From assembly GCA_035412805.1 (NCBI GenBank), contig DAONVO010000004.1, forward strand, positions 1 through 58,263: a stretch of DNA of 58,263 nucleotides, given 5' to 3'. The position numbers and the translations under genes were made by a program. The DNA is from DTU018 sp029550685. Lineage in GTDB: Bacteria > Bacillota > Syntrophomonadia > Syntrophomonadales > Syntrophomonadaceae. Numbering within the stretch: position 1 is the first letter of the stretch; each line of letters starts with the position of its first letter. Shown piece after piece: positions 32,459 through 41,307 of the stretch. The notes beneath the pieces were generated by a model. The model made no database searches, was not told the DNA's origin, and saw only the letters and a program-made list of their open reading frames with translations.

Positions 32459-33307
32459 TTACGCTGCTGCTTTACGGGTTTTTATATCGTACCAGGTTGA
32501 ACTGGCGATACATATGGAAGAATAAGCTCCGGTAACAAAACCTATCAGCATAGCTAATACAAATAACTTGATAGTTGATCCTCCTAAAATAAGCAAAGCA
32601 ATCAACGGAAAAACAGAAGTTAAAACCGTATTAATAGAACGGTTGAGGGTCTGTCCCACACTGCGATTTACCAGTTCCTCATAATCCTGTTTGCGCGTAC
32701 CACGCAGGTTCTCACGTACCCGGTCAAAAATAACAATAGTGTCATTAATAGAATAACCAATAACCGTGAGAATAGCAGCAATAAAGGCACTGCTGACTTC
32801 CCACTGGAATATAGAAAACACACCAAGCACCACCAAAACATTGTGGATGATGCCGATAATGGCTGCTATGCCAAAAGTCCACTCAAAGCGGATGGAGATA
32901 TACAAGAGCATTAGTACAGTTGCAATACTTATAGCCAGTAAAGCATTGCGAGTCAGTTCCCCGCCAATTGTGGCTCCAACGCTTTCTGCACTCATGAATA
33001 CCACCTCTGAAAAGTCTTCTTTCAGAGCTGCCATTAATTCATCAGTCTCTTCCTGGGTCAGTTCACTGGTGCGAAGATAAAACTCATCTCCACTCTTCTG
33101 CACTTCCGCTTTTTCTAATCCCTGTTTATCAAGGACAGCCCGTACCTCTGCTATGGTTGCCTCAGAAGGCAGTCTAATATGGGTTATAGAACCACCGGTA
33201 AAATCAATTCCCAGATTAAGTCCCTGCAGCAGGAGGGAGATTATACCGGGTATTATAATGATCAAAGACAGCACATAAAACCATTTACGTCTCTTAATAA
33301 CCTGCAT
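32459..33307 (-). CDS. secF: Protein translocase subunit SecF
   Basis: 282 residues with six membrane spans. Family motifs include GLNLGIDFTGGSITHIRLP, VGATIGGELTRNALLAISIA and GYSINDTIVIFDRVRENLRG. With SecD and YajC it forms the membrane complex that uses the proton-motive force to aid late steps of SecA-driven export. The ATG follows AAGGGGGG. It lies 12 bases after secD and ends the queA-tgt-yajC-HD-secD-secF transcript. Confidence 0.96.
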   Translation of the reverse strand: MQVIKRRKWFYVLSLIIIIPGIISLLLQGLNLGIDFTGGSITHIRLPSEATIAEVRAVLDKQGLEKAEVQKSGDEFYLRTSELTQEETDELMAALKEDFSEVVFMSAESVGATIGGELTRNALLAISIATVLMLLYISIRFEWTFGIAAIIGIIHNVLVVLGVFSIFQWEVSSAFIAAILTVIGYSINDTIVIFDRVRENLRGTRKQDYEELVNRSVGQTLNRSINTVLTSVFPLIALLILGGSTIKLFVLAMLIGFVTGAYSSICIASSTWYDIKTRKAAA

Positions 33308-33319
33308 GTCAATCCCCCC

Positions 33320-34528
33320 TTATACCCCATAGGCTTTCTCGTTTTTAGTAACATTAGCAAACAGCACCAGCATATAGCGGGTAAAGGTAAGGGCAACCAG
33401 CAGACTGGCTATTATACCGATGGACAGAGTAACTGCAAAGCCCTTTATGGGGCCGGTTCCAAAGTACATCAGCACAGCAGCGGTTATCAGGGTAGTGATG
33501 TTAGCGTCAAAAATAGCGGTGAATGCCCGCTTGAATCCCGCTTCAATGGCTGCCACCAAAGTCTTGCCCAAGCGCAGTTCCTCTTTGATACGTTCATAAA
33601 TAATAACATTGGCATCTACAGCCATACCAATCGATAAGGCTATACCGGCAATACCTGGCAGGGTCAGGACCGCATCCAGGGCCACCATAGTTCCCAAAAC
33701 CAGTATAGTGTAGATCACCAGGGAGATATCAGCAATCAAACCTGGCAGACGGTAATAACCTATCATAAATATCAATATAGCTATTAAGCCCACAATACCG
33801 GCGGTTATGCTTTTGTCCAGAGAATCAGCTCCCAGAGTGGGTCCGACGGAGCGCTTTTCCATGACTTCAAAACTGACCGGCAGAGCACCGGATCTTAATA
33901 ATACTGCCAAGTCCTGAGCTTCTTTAGCGGTAAAACTACCGGTAATAACAGCATGCCCATCCATAATAGGTCCTTGAACAACCGGGGCACTGACTGCCTG
34001 ATCATCAATAACAATAATCAGCGGCTTACCCACATTGGCGGTAGTAGCCTCGCCAAAAAGCTTGGTTCCTTCCTTGTCAAACTCCAGGGCAATTTCCGCC
34101 TCACCAGTGCCGTCCCGCTTCATCTGAGCCTGGGCATCCACCAGGTTCTTTCCAGTTAACCAGATCTTTCCTTCTTCATCCATAAACTGCAGCTGGGCAG
34201 TATTCTTCAGTATATTGACGGCTGCTTCCGGATCGTCTTCACCGGCAATCTCAATAACTACCCTTTTGTCTCCCTGGGGATATAGAACGGTTTCTTTTAC
34301 TCCCAGGGCATCAACGCGGGTACGCAGGATCCCTACCGCTTTATCGATAGTATCCGGGGTTACCTTCTCCCCCTCGAGTTCCTCAGCTTCCAGCACTACC
34401 CGCAGTCCACCGCGCAAATCCAGTCCCAGGTTGACATTGTTGAGCAGGGGCTGGTACACGAAGTAGGATATTACTCCAATAAGCGCAACTATAGCAGCTA
34501 TGATCGCAATACTAATGTTTCGCTGCAC
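33320..34528 (-). CDS. secD: Protein translocase subunit SecD
   Basis: 402 residues from the GTG at 34528, chosen because GGAGG lies seven bases upstream; a start at 34546 would cover that site. The N-terminal membrane span is followed by the P1 periplasmic-type domain (LGLDLRGGLRVVLEAEE) and a six-span C-terminal channel region with GIVGLIAILIFMIGYYRLPG and IGMAVDANVIIYERIKEELR. It partners SecF. The overall length is short, as typical for Firmicutes SecD. Confidence 0.95.
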   Translation of the reverse strand: MQRNISIAIIAAIVALIGVISYFVYQPLLNNVNLGLDLRGGLRVVLEAEELEGEKVTPDTIDKAVGILRTRVDALGVKETVLYPQGDKRVVIEIAGEDDPEAAVNILKNTAQLQFMDEEGKIWLTGKNLVDAQAQMKRDGTGEAEIALEFDKEGTKLFGEATTANVGKPLIIVIDDQAVSAPVVQGPIMDGHAVITGSFTAKEAQDLAVLLRSGALPVSFEVMEKRSVGPTLGADSLDKSITAGIVGLIAILIFMIGYYRLPGLIADISLVIYTILVLGTMVALDAVLTLPGIAGIALSIGMAVDANVIIYERIKEELRLGKTLVAAIEAGFKRAFTAIFDANITTLITAAVLMYFGTGPIKGFAVTLSIGIIASLLVALTFTRYMLVLFANVTKNEKAYGV

Positions 34529-34558
34529 AATTTGTCCTCCTTCCAACCGCTCTTGAGT

Positions 34559-35218
34559 CTATAGTAATTTGGCCCCATTGATAATCAGCCCGAACTCACA
34601 CCCCAGGAAGTTTGCTGCTCTGCGGCACATGAGCATGCGGCTGAGAAATATCTCAAAATACTCCATAACCGGGCAGATGTTCGTATCTATGGCCAATTCC
34701 ATTGTAATGCTTTTCTTCTCTTCGTCAATATTAAGTATCGAGTACTCTACCGCATAATTCACCCGGTCATGAATATCAAAGGTGGCTATATCGGTGTTTC
34801 TGACTCGATTGCGGTGAACATGGGATTTATCGGCAAGAATGAGAGCTGCCGCCACTTCGTTGACCGGATGACCGCTGCCTTCATCATGGTTGCCTATGGC
34901 CGCACTGATTATGCCAATTTCACCCGGATCCATACCCATGCGTCCCAGAATCTCCATAGCCATCAAAGCACCGCTTTGACTGTGACCAGCCCGGTTGATA
35001 ACATTGCCTATATCATGGATATAACCGGCAATGCCTGCCAGTTCAGCCAGGCGCTTATCATAATCCAGTTTGAGCAAGATCTCCTGGCTGAGGCGGCTTA
35101 CCAAAGCCAGATGCAGGCGGCCGTGGTCGGTAAATCCCATGGCACCCAAATGCTGGTTGCCCTTTTCAATAAAAGCGTTAATGATGGGGCTTGCCTGAAC
35201 TTCCTTTAAGGTCACCAT
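34559..35218 (-). CDS. HD domain-containing protein
   Basis: 219 residues. GYIHDIGNVINRAGHSQSGALMA (about residue 65) supplies the HD pair, a preceding His (FTDHGRLHLA) and later GNHDEGSG and LILADKSHVHR supply the remaining metal ligands, so it should be an active phosphohydrolase. The substrate is unknown. It is located between yajC and secD in several Clostridia, probably by operon membership rather than a role in export. The stop is 31 bases before secD. Confidence 0.87.
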   Translation of the reverse strand: MVTLKEVQASPIINAFIEKGNQHLGAMGFTDHGRLHLALVSRLSQEILLKLDYDKRLAELAGIAGYIHDIGNVINRAGHSQSGALMAMEILGRMGMDPGEIGIISAAIGNHDEGSGHPVNEVAAALILADKSHVHRNRVRNTDIATFDIHDRVNYAVEYSILNIDEEKKSITMELAIDTNICPVMEYFEIFLSRMLMCRRAANFLGCEFGLIINGAKLL

Positions 35219-35224
35219 TTTATA

Positions 35225-35494
35225 TTATTGTTCCCCGTCCTTATATGCAATGGCTTTCTTTAGCATTTCTATTTCCACATTGTCACTGACCTTCAGCATG
35301 ACCGTTTCTTCTTTGACTTTGGCAATTTCCCCTTTTATACCCCCGATGGTAACTACCTTCTCGCCTCTTTTCAGAGCGCTAACCATCTCTTGATGTTTCT
35401 TTTCCTGTTTTTTACGGGGCATAATGATAAACACATAGAATATACCGATAAACAACACGAACCAAATAGCAAGCTGTATCCATTGGTTTTGCAT
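35225..35494 (-). CDS. yajC: Preprotein translocase subunit YajC
   Basis: 89 residues from the ATG at 35494, with GGAGGTAGG upstream; a start at 35521 is not supported. One N-terminal membrane span (AIWFVLFIGIFYVFIIMPRKKQEKK) precedes the conserved LKRGEKVVTIGGIKGEIAKV. It associates with SecDF. It follows tgt by 65 bases and the HD gene starts six bases after its stop. Confidence 0.95.
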   Translation of the reverse strand: MQNQWIQLAIWFVLFIGIFYVFIIMPRKKQEKKHQEMVSALKRGEKVVTIGGIKGEIAKVKEETVMLKVSDNVEIEMLKKAIAYKDGEQ

Positions 35495-35559
35495 TATGCT
35501 ACCTACCTCCTTAAATTTCACCTTTGTAAACTTAGATAATTATACCGTAAATCCTTCTC

Positions 35560-36666
35560 TCAATACTTATATTCACGGAAGAATTCCTCAGAAAATCGCT
35601 CAAATTCTCCCTTGCGAACAGCTTCTCTTATTTTTGCCATTAAATTTACAAGAAAGAAAACATTGTGATAGCTCAACAGCCGGTGGGCTAGGATTTCTTC
35701 GGCTTTGATCAAATGCCGCAGGTAGGCGCGGCTGTAATTTTTACAAACGTAACAATTACAGCGGCTGTCTATAGGAGAAAAATCTTCTGCATATACAGCA
35801 TTACGCACCGTTATTTTCCCGCTATAGGTATAAGCAGTGCCATGACGGGCCAACCGGGTGGGCAGGACACAGTCAAACATGTCCACGCCTCTTTTTACCC
35901 CTTCAATGAGGTCTTCCGGTTCGCCCACCCCCATTAAGTAACGGGGTTTAGACGCTGGCAACAGGGGGTGCAAAAATTCCAGGATTTCATACATATGGTC
36001 CTTAGGTTCTCCTACACTGAGTCCGCCAATAGCATATCCAGGGAAATCAAGCTTCACCAGCTCCTCAGCACTTCGGGCTCGCAGGTCAGGGAAAACATTG
36101 CCCTGGACAATACCGAATAAGGCTTGATCTTCTCGCCGGTGCACTTCCCGGCACCGTTTGGCCCACAGGGTGGTACGGTTGACAGCCTGTTCTGCTTCTT
36201 CATAACTGCACGGGTAAGGGGCACATTCATCGAAGCACATAGCGATATCAGCGCCCAGTTTTTGTTCTATATCCATAACTTTCTCCGGAGTCAGGAAATG
36301 GCGCGAGCCATCAATATGGGACTGGAATTCCACCCCTTCATCACTGATCTTGCGAAGTTTGCTCAAGCTGAATACCTGAAATCCGCCGCTGTCCGTAAGA
36401 ATATTCCTTTCCCAGTTCATAAACTTGTGCAGGCCACCGGCTTTCGCCACTAGTTCTTCTCCCGGCCTCAAATAGAGATGATAAGTATTGGACAGAATTA
36501 TGCCAGCACCAATTTCATAAAGATCTTCCGGAGTCATGGTTTTTACAGTGGCCTGGGTCCCCACCGGCATAAATACCGGGGTTTCCACTTCACCATGAGA
36601 TAGGATCAACCGCCCTAAGCGAGCCTGGTTATGGGGCGATGTCAAATCGATCTCAAATTTCAGCAC
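35560..36666 (-). CDS. tgt: tRNA-guanine transglycosylase
   Basis: 368 residues, full length. ILTDSGGFQVFSLSKLRKI contains the substrate-binding Asp, FDCVLPTRLARHG the nucleophilic Asp region, and CNCYVCKNYSRAYLRHL the zinc ligands CxCxxC plus His. It exchanges guanine-34 for preQ1 in tRNAs with GUN anticodons. It lies 15 bases after queA and, with queH nearby, covers most of queuosine synthesis. The preQ1-making steps (queC, queD, queE, queF) are not here. Confidence 0.97.
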   Translation of the reverse strand: MLKFEIDLTSPHNQARLGRLILSHGEVETPVFMPVGTQATVKTMTPEDLYEIGAGIILSNTYHLYLRPGEELVAKAGGLHKFMNWERNILTDSGGFQVFSLSKLRKISDEGVEFQSHIDGSRHFLTPEKVMDIEQKLGADIAMCFDECAPYPCSYEEAEQAVNRTTLWAKRCREVHRREDQALFGIVQGNVFPDLRARSAEELVKLDFPGYAIGGLSVGEPKDHMYEILEFLHPLLPASKPRYLMGVGEPEDLIEGVKRGVDMFDCVLPTRLARHGTAYTYSGKITVRNAVYAEDFSPIDSRCNCYVCKNYSRAYLRHLIKAEEILAHRLLSYHNVFFLVNLMAKIREAVRKGEFERFSEEFFREYKY

Positions 36667-36681
36667 CTGGTTACTCCTCCA

Positions 36682-37728
36682 TTAAATAATTAACATAGCA
36701 TCGCCGTAGCTAAAGAACCGGTATTTCTCCTGGATGGCGTGCTGGTAAGCTGCCTTGGTTAATTCCAAGCCCATTAATGCCGCCACCAGCATAATCAGTG
36801 ATGAACCGGGCAGGTGAAAATTGGTTACCAGGGCATCTACGGCTTGAAAACGGTAACCTGGGTAAATGAATTTGCCGGTCTCCCCGCATCCAGCCTGGTA
36901 ACCCTGGTCATATATGGTCTCCAGAGTTCTTACCACCGTAGTCCCTACAGCTATCACCCGGTGACCCTTCTGTCTGGTCTCATTGAGCTGAAGGGCTGTT
37001 TCCTGGGACACCTCATAATGTTCTACATGCATATGATGCTGTCTGATATCTTCCACCGTGACCGGGCGAAAAGTGCCTAATCCCACATGCAGCAGCAAAC
37101 GGGCCAATGTCACTCCCTGTTCATTTAGTTTTTGCAACAGTTCCGGGGTAAAGTGCAATCCAGCCGTAGGTGCGGCCACCGATCCGGCCTGACGGGCATA
37201 GATAGTCTGATAACGTTGGTTGTCTTCAGCATCAGCGGGACGGTTTATGTACGGCGGCAGGGGCATTCTGCCCACTTGCTGAATGAACAAATCCTCATCG
37301 AGACAGTTAGCAAATCTGACCAACCTGCCCCCAGGTATATCAATGGTATCCAATATTTCCGCCTGCACAGGACTATCGGGGAACATAACCCGGCTTCCTG
37401 GTTGTAAGCGACGGGCTGGTTTGACTAAAGCTTCCCAGCCATCATTTCGTTTATTTAATAATAGGATCTCTACTGCAGCCCCGCTTTCTTTAGTACCCAG
37501 CAGCCGGGCAGGAATCACCCTGGTTTCATTCAGGACTAGGGCATCACCTTCATTAATAAAAGCAGGCAAATCGGCAAAAATATGATCAGACATTTCTCCG
37601 GTCTGGCGGTTAACCACCAGCAACCGGCAGTGATCACGTGGTTCCACCGGATACTGAGCAATAAGTTCCCGGGGAAGATCAAATTGGTAGCTGGCGATTG
37701 AGTATACATCTGATTCAAGCTTATTCAT
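36682..37728 (-). CDS. queA: S-adenosylmethionine:tRNA ribosyltransferase-isomerase
   Basis: 348 residues, normal for QueA. The N-terminal YQFDLPRELIAQYPVEPRDHCRLLVV, GDALVLNETRVIPARL, the Gly-rich TAGLHFTPELLQKL and LHVGLGTFRPV, and the C-terminal NFHLPGSSLIMLVAALMG are typical. It transfers ribose from SAM to preQ1-34 to give epoxyqueuosine. The start follows GGAGGAG and is six bases after the DUF2905 stop. Confidence 0.97.
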   Translation of the reverse strand: MNKLESDVYSIASYQFDLPRELIAQYPVEPRDHCRLLVVNRQTGEMSDHIFADLPAFINEGDALVLNETRVIPARLLGTKESGAAVEILLLNKRNDGWEALVKPARRLQPGSRVMFPDSPVQAEILDTIDIPGGRLVRFANCLDEDLFIQQVGRMPLPPYINRPADAEDNQRYQTIYARQAGSVAAPTAGLHFTPELLQKLNEQGVTLARLLLHVGLGTFRPVTVEDIRQHHMHVEHYEVSQETALQLNETRQKGHRVIAVGTTVVRTLETIYDQGYQAGCGETGKFIYPGYRFQAVDALVTNFHLPGSSLIMLVAALMGLELTKAAYQHAIQEKYRFFSYGDAMLII

Positions 37729-37734
37729 CCTCTG

Positions 37735-37959
37735 CTATCTCCTCCCCAGTAAGTTGAACAACAAGGTTAATACTAGGCTGATCAGCAGCATGGTGGTTAT
37801 GGGAAAGAAAAAGGTAAAGTTCTCCCGGCGTATCAATATATCCCCGGGAAGACGAAAGCCAGTCAAACCCAACCTGGATAAAGCTAAAACAACAAATCCT
37901 GCCAGCAGCAGGACGATACCAAAAGTAATCAAGATTCGCGCCAAACCTTCCATGTTCAT
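37735..37959 (-). CDS. DUF2905 family membrane protein
   Basis: 74 residues from the ATG at 37959, with GAGG six bases upstream; a GTG at 37971 has no proper ribosome site. Two membrane spans flank the conserved GFRLPGDILIRRENFTFFFPITTM, which defines DUF2905. The function is unknown; it is often found next to queA/ruvB in Firmicutes, as here. It is probably an inner-membrane protein. Confidence 0.9.
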   Translation of the reverse strand: MNMEGLARILITFGIVLLLAGFVVLALSRLGLTGFRLPGDILIRRENFTFFFPITTMLLISLVLTLLFNLLGRR

Positions 37960-38023
37960 ATACTTCCTCACTCCGATTTATTGGCTAGCCTGAAAGAATT
38001 CCTATGCCATCTACTTAAACTAT

Positions 38024-38045
38024 GGCTTGGCAGGAGTATCAGCCG
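38024..38045 (+). repeat. Isolated repeat end resembling MITE terminus
   Basis: GGCTTGGCAGGAGTATCAGC lies between DUF2905 and queH. It matches the left terminus of the element at 40951 (GCAGGAGTATTAGCC), and its first part is the inverse of ACTCCTGCCAAGCC at 41171-41184. No second end is visible, so it may be a relic. Confidence 0.5.
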
Positions 38046-38093
38046 TCACCGTGTCGCTGTCCTCCCAAGATTTAAAAACTTAAGTTATTTATT

Positions 38094-38657
38094 TCAACTA
38101 CCCTGGGATCTCCGGGGGGTGTAGCGTTCCATCTCGCTGTACAGGCAACCGCAGTATTGCTGGCGATATAGCCCCATCTCCTGGGATCTAATCCTGGTTT
38201 CCGCAAATCCCTCCCGGAAGTCATGATATAGAAATGGTACCCCGTATTTCTCCCCCATATCCTCGCCGATGCGCCTGATCAAATCATGCTTTTGATACTT
38301 GCTGACCAGCAAGGTAGTGGTAAAGAAATCAAAATTCCCCCGGCGGGCTATATGAGCAGCCCTATCCAACCGCATCTGGTAACAAAAGCGGCAGCGAATA
38401 TTCTCCCGGAAAGCTACCTGTTGAAAGTAATTCTGGGGATCATACAATTCATCATAGATAACCTTCAGCTCTACCTGATCGGCATAACTCTGCAGCCCTT
38501 CCCGGCGTTTCTGGTACTCGGTAAAGGGATGGATATTGGGATTATAAAAATATCCCATCACAGCATAACCATGTTCTCTAAGCCAGGGAACCGGGTAAGA
38601 GGCACAGGGGCCACAGCAGATATGCAGCAAGACTCTTGGCATTTGCGATTCTTTCAT
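38094..38657 (-). CDS. queH: Epoxyqueuosine reductase QueH
   Basis: 187 residues of the QueH (DUF208) family, the cobalamin-independent alternative to QueG. The metal-binding cysteines are in LLHICCGPCASYPVPWL (Cys-Cys near residue 14, Cys 17) and CRFCYQMRLDRAAHIA, with the C-terminal QQYCGCLYSE. It reduces epoxyqueuosine to queuosine, completing the pathway begun by QueA and Tgt. It lies 20 bases after ruvB, so it is co-transcribed with ruvCAB. Confidence 0.93.
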   Translation of the reverse strand: MKESQMPRVLLHICCGPCASYPVPWLREHGYAVMGYFYNPNIHPFTEYQKRREGLQSYADQVELKVIYDELYDPQNYFQQVAFRENIRCRFCYQMRLDRAAHIARRGNFDFFTTTLLVSKYQKHDLIRRIGEDMGEKYGVPFLYHDFREGFAETRIRSQEMGLYRQQYCGCLYSEMERYTPRRSQGS

Positions 38658-38677
38658 GGCAGTTTCACCCCCGGAGC

Positions 38678-39718
38678 TTATTCCTTGTCCCAGGCAAACA
38701 GCCCGTCAGATTCCAGCGGGCGAGTGTGCTTCAAACCTAAATGGCGGTAGGCCAGTTCGGTAGCAATTCTGCCCCGGGGGGTTTTTTGAATTAAGCCCAT
38801 CTTTAATAGATAAGGTTCATAAACATCGGTCAGAGTATCCTGCTCTTCAGATACAGCGGCCGCCAAAGTCTCCAGGCCCACCGGCCCACCTTGGAATTTA
38901 TGAATAATGGCTTCCAATATCATTCTGTCCACCATATCCAAGCCCCATTCATCGATTTCCATCATCTTCAGGGCCTGATCAGCTACCTCTTTGCTTATGC
39001 GAGCGTCCGCTTTGACCATGGCATAATCCCGCACCCTTTTTAACAGGCGATTGGCCACCCGCGGGGTGCCCCGGGACCGGCGGGCGATTTCCGCCGCGCC
39101 TTCAGGCTCAATATTAATACTTAAGATACCAGCGGCGCGGGTAATTATCTTGCTCAAATCTTCTTCTGTATAGTAATCCAAACGACAGCTGATTCCAAAT
39201 CTATCCCGCAGCGGGGAACTGAGCAGTCCCGGACGAGTGGTAGCTCCGATCAATGTGAAAGGAGGCAGGTCCAGGCGCAGGGTACGGGCAGCAGGCCCTT
39301 TGCCGATGACTATATCAATAACGTAGTCTTCCATGGCCGGATACAGGACCTCTTCCACGGTACGGTTCAGACGGTGAATTTCATCTATAAACAGGATTTC
39401 ACCTGGTTCCAGGTTAGTCAATATGGCAGCCAGGTCCCCGGGCCTCTCAATCGCCGGTCCGGAAGTCTTGCGGATAGGCTTACCTATTTCATTGGCAACA
39501 ATGGAAGCCAGAGTAGTCTTACCCAGTCCAGGTGGCCCGCTAAGCAAGACATGGTCCAAGCTTTCATTTCTCTCCTGGGCAGCGGATATAAAAATGCGTA
39601 TGTTTTCTTTTACTTTATCCTGCCCTATATAATCGTCCAAGTATAGAGGTCGAAGGGAAGACTCGGGGTAATCCTCCTGTTCCAACCATTCAGGTGATAT
39701 AAGCCGGTCATCTGCCAT
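38678..39718 (-). CDS. ruvB: Holliday junction branch-migration ATPase RuvB
   Basis: 346 residues from the ATG at 39718 (AAGGAGGGG upstream). Walker A GPPGLGKTTLASIVANE (about residues 58-74), Walker B EILFIDEIHRL, sensor TLIGATTRPGLLS and the winged-helix end are intact. RuvB hexamers drive branch migration with RuvA. It lies 13 bases after ruvA. Confidence 0.97.
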   Translation of the reverse strand: MADDRLISPEWLEQEDYPESSLRPLYLDDYIGQDKVKENIRIFISAAQERNESLDHVLLSGPPGLGKTTLASIVANEIGKPIRKTSGPAIERPGDLAAILTNLEPGEILFIDEIHRLNRTVEEVLYPAMEDYVIDIVIGKGPAARTLRLDLPPFTLIGATTRPGLLSSPLRDRFGISCRLDYYTEEDLSKIITRAAGILSINIEPEGAAEIARRSRGTPRVANRLLKRVRDYAMVKADARISKEVADQALKMMEIDEWGLDMVDRMILEAIIHKFQGGPVGLETLAAAVSEEQDTLTDVYEPYLLKMGLIQKTPRGRIATELAYRHLGLKHTRPLESDGLFAWDKE

Positions 39719-39731
39719 GATTATCCCCTCC

Positions 39732-40328
39732 TTACCTTGACCTTTCTGCATTACGTCTCAATACCAGTTTAATATTCTCTTCCACTCGCTCACCCAACTG
39801 ACCTGATTCGGTTAATTCCCGCAGAACCGGATAAATTTCATTACGGCTGAAACCCAGTACTTCTAAAGCCTCCAAGATCTGTTCAATCATACCCGGTTTC
39901 GAAGTGTCGTCAGCAATAGCGGCTGCCGTTGGAAGCTTGTCTCGCAGTTCAAAGAGCAGGCGCTGAGCCATCTTTTTCCCCACCCCGGGTATCTTGAGGA
40001 GTACTTTCTCATCCTGACTGGCTACCGCTGTATAAAACTGCTGGGGTTCCATAGTCCCTAATATGTTCAGAGCTCCCCGGGCACCAATTCCTGACACTCC
40101 TAAAAGAGTCTTGAAAAGGCGCTGCTCTTCACGACTTAAAAAGCCGTACAGCTTAAACTCATTATCCAGCACCTGCAAGTAAGTAAACAGCCGCACCTCT
40201 TTTCCCACCGCCGGCAGAGTGGCTACCGACCGCCCCGGTAGGGCCAATTCAAATCCTATTCCATTAACCTCTAATATAACTGAATCCATATCGACATCAG
40301 CTAAAATTCCCCGCAGATAATCAATCAT
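39732..40328 (-). CDS. ruvA: Holliday junction DNA-binding protein RuvA
   Basis: 198 residues. The beta-barrel N-terminus MIDYLRGILADVDMDSVILEVNGIGFEL, two helix-hairpin-helix motifs (LLGVSGIGARGALNIL, LKIPGVGKKMAQRLLFEL) and the flexible linker to the RuvB-binding C-terminal domain are present. It holds the junction square-planar for RuvB. It is three bases from the ruvC stop. Confidence 0.97.
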   Translation of the reverse strand: MIDYLRGILADVDMDSVILEVNGIGFELALPGRSVATLPAVGKEVRLFTYLQVLDNEFKLYGFLSREEQRLFKTLLGVSGIGARGALNILGTMEPQQFYTAVASQDEKVLLKIPGVGKKMAQRLLFELRDKLPTAAAIADDTSKPGMIEQILEALEVLGFSRNEIYPVLRELTESGQLGERVEENIKLVLRRNAERSR

Positions 40329-40331
40329 TGA

Positions 40332-40850
40332 TTATAACTCACTCCTGTAAATCTCAGCCAGCCGCTGGGCATGCAAATGGCAAATAGCAATGGCCAAAGC
40401 ATCGGCAGCATCGTCGGGTTTGGGAATTTCCTTTAGAGATAGGATCCGCTGCACCATCAGCTGGACCTGGCGTTTGTCAGCCTGTCCGTACCCTACCACT
40501 GATTGTTTGACCTGTAAAGGTGTATACTCACAAACCCGTACTCCCGCACTGGCAACAGTATATAATATTACTCCCCGGCTCTGGGCTACGGTAATTACGG
40601 TTTTGGCATTATGGTAATAAAATATTTGTTCTACAGCCGCGCTCTGAGGCTTATACTGGCTGATGATTCTGCTCAAATCCTGATTAATAAGGCATAGTCG
40701 CTCAGGCATGTCCATTCCTGCTGGAGTAGATATTGTTCCATAATCAACCGCCCGCAACCGACTGCCCCGGGACTCAACCAGGCCAAAACCAGTGGTAGCT
40801 GTTCCCGGATCAATTCCTAATACCAGCAAATTGCTTACCCTTCCTGACAT
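40332..40850 (-). CDS. ruvC: Holliday junction resolvase RuvC
   Basis: 172 residues. Catalytic acids are visible: Asp in LGIDPGTATTGFGLVE, Glu in SAAVEQIFYYHNAKTV, and the Asp pair in PKPDDAADALAIAICH. RuvC cuts the junction after RuvAB migration. It is the first gene of ruvC-ruvA-ruvB-queH, and the element at 40951-41157 lies just upstream, between it and the BofC-like gene. Confidence 0.97.
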   Translation of the reverse strand: MSGRVSNLLVLGIDPGTATTGFGLVESRGSRLRAVDYGTISTPAGMDMPERLCLINQDLSRIISQYKPQSAAVEQIFYYHNAKTVITVAQSRGVILYTVASAGVRVCEYTPLQVKQSVVGYGQADKRQVQLMVQRILSLKEIPKPDDAADALAIAICHLHAQRLAEIYRSEL

Positions 40851-40950
40851 ATCATTTAGTCTTATATTAACGGAAAATAACCTAGGTTTCTATGTAATTA
40901 TCACATGAAGAGCAGATTCCTATGAATGAAAACATCACTGCACGGCCTAA

Positions 40951-41157
40951 GCAGGAGTATTAGCCGGGCGAGTGACGTACAACGGGCCGTTGCAACACAC
41001 GGCGAAGCTGAGGGCTGCGAAGCAGAGCCAAAACAGGATGTTTCGAGCAGCGAGGACTAAGTGCATGGATGCCGAATTCTTAAGCGGTCCGCTTCGCCCG
41101 AAGTAAGCCGATGTGGCAGGCGAGGAATCCTGGAGCAAGCCGGGCTAATACCCCTGC
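40951..41157. mobile_element. MITE-like element with near-perfect terminal inverted repeats
   Basis: The left end GCAGGAGTATTAGCCGGGC (40951-40969) and the right end GCCGGGCTAATACCCCTGC (41139-41157) are 19-base inverted repeats differing at two or three positions. The 207-base interior is non-coding but shares TTTCGAGCAG, ATGCCGAATTCTTAAGCGG and GAGGAATCCTGGAGC with 25058-25235. The rest of this 457-base gap between ruvC and the BofC-like gene holds no gene. Confidence 0.8.
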
Positions 41158-41240
41158 ATCCTGGTTAACACTCCTGCCAAGCCGTGGTTAGCTTTGACCG
41201 GCAAGATAATTCTGGTATTCCCTTTTCATAGTAATAGACA

Positions 41241-41277
41241 AAAAGAAAGTGACAGCCTTTAGGTACCTGGCTGTCAC
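41241..41277 (-). terminator. Rho-independent terminator after the BofC-like gene
   Basis: GTGACAGCC and GGCTGTCAC form a nine-base-pair stem around an 11-base loop, followed on the minus strand by TTTCTTTTTG. It lies 31 bases after the stop of the upstream gene. Confidence 0.8.
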
Positions 41278-41307
41278 CGCTGACACCTTCTAAATTTAAT
41301 ATTGCCG

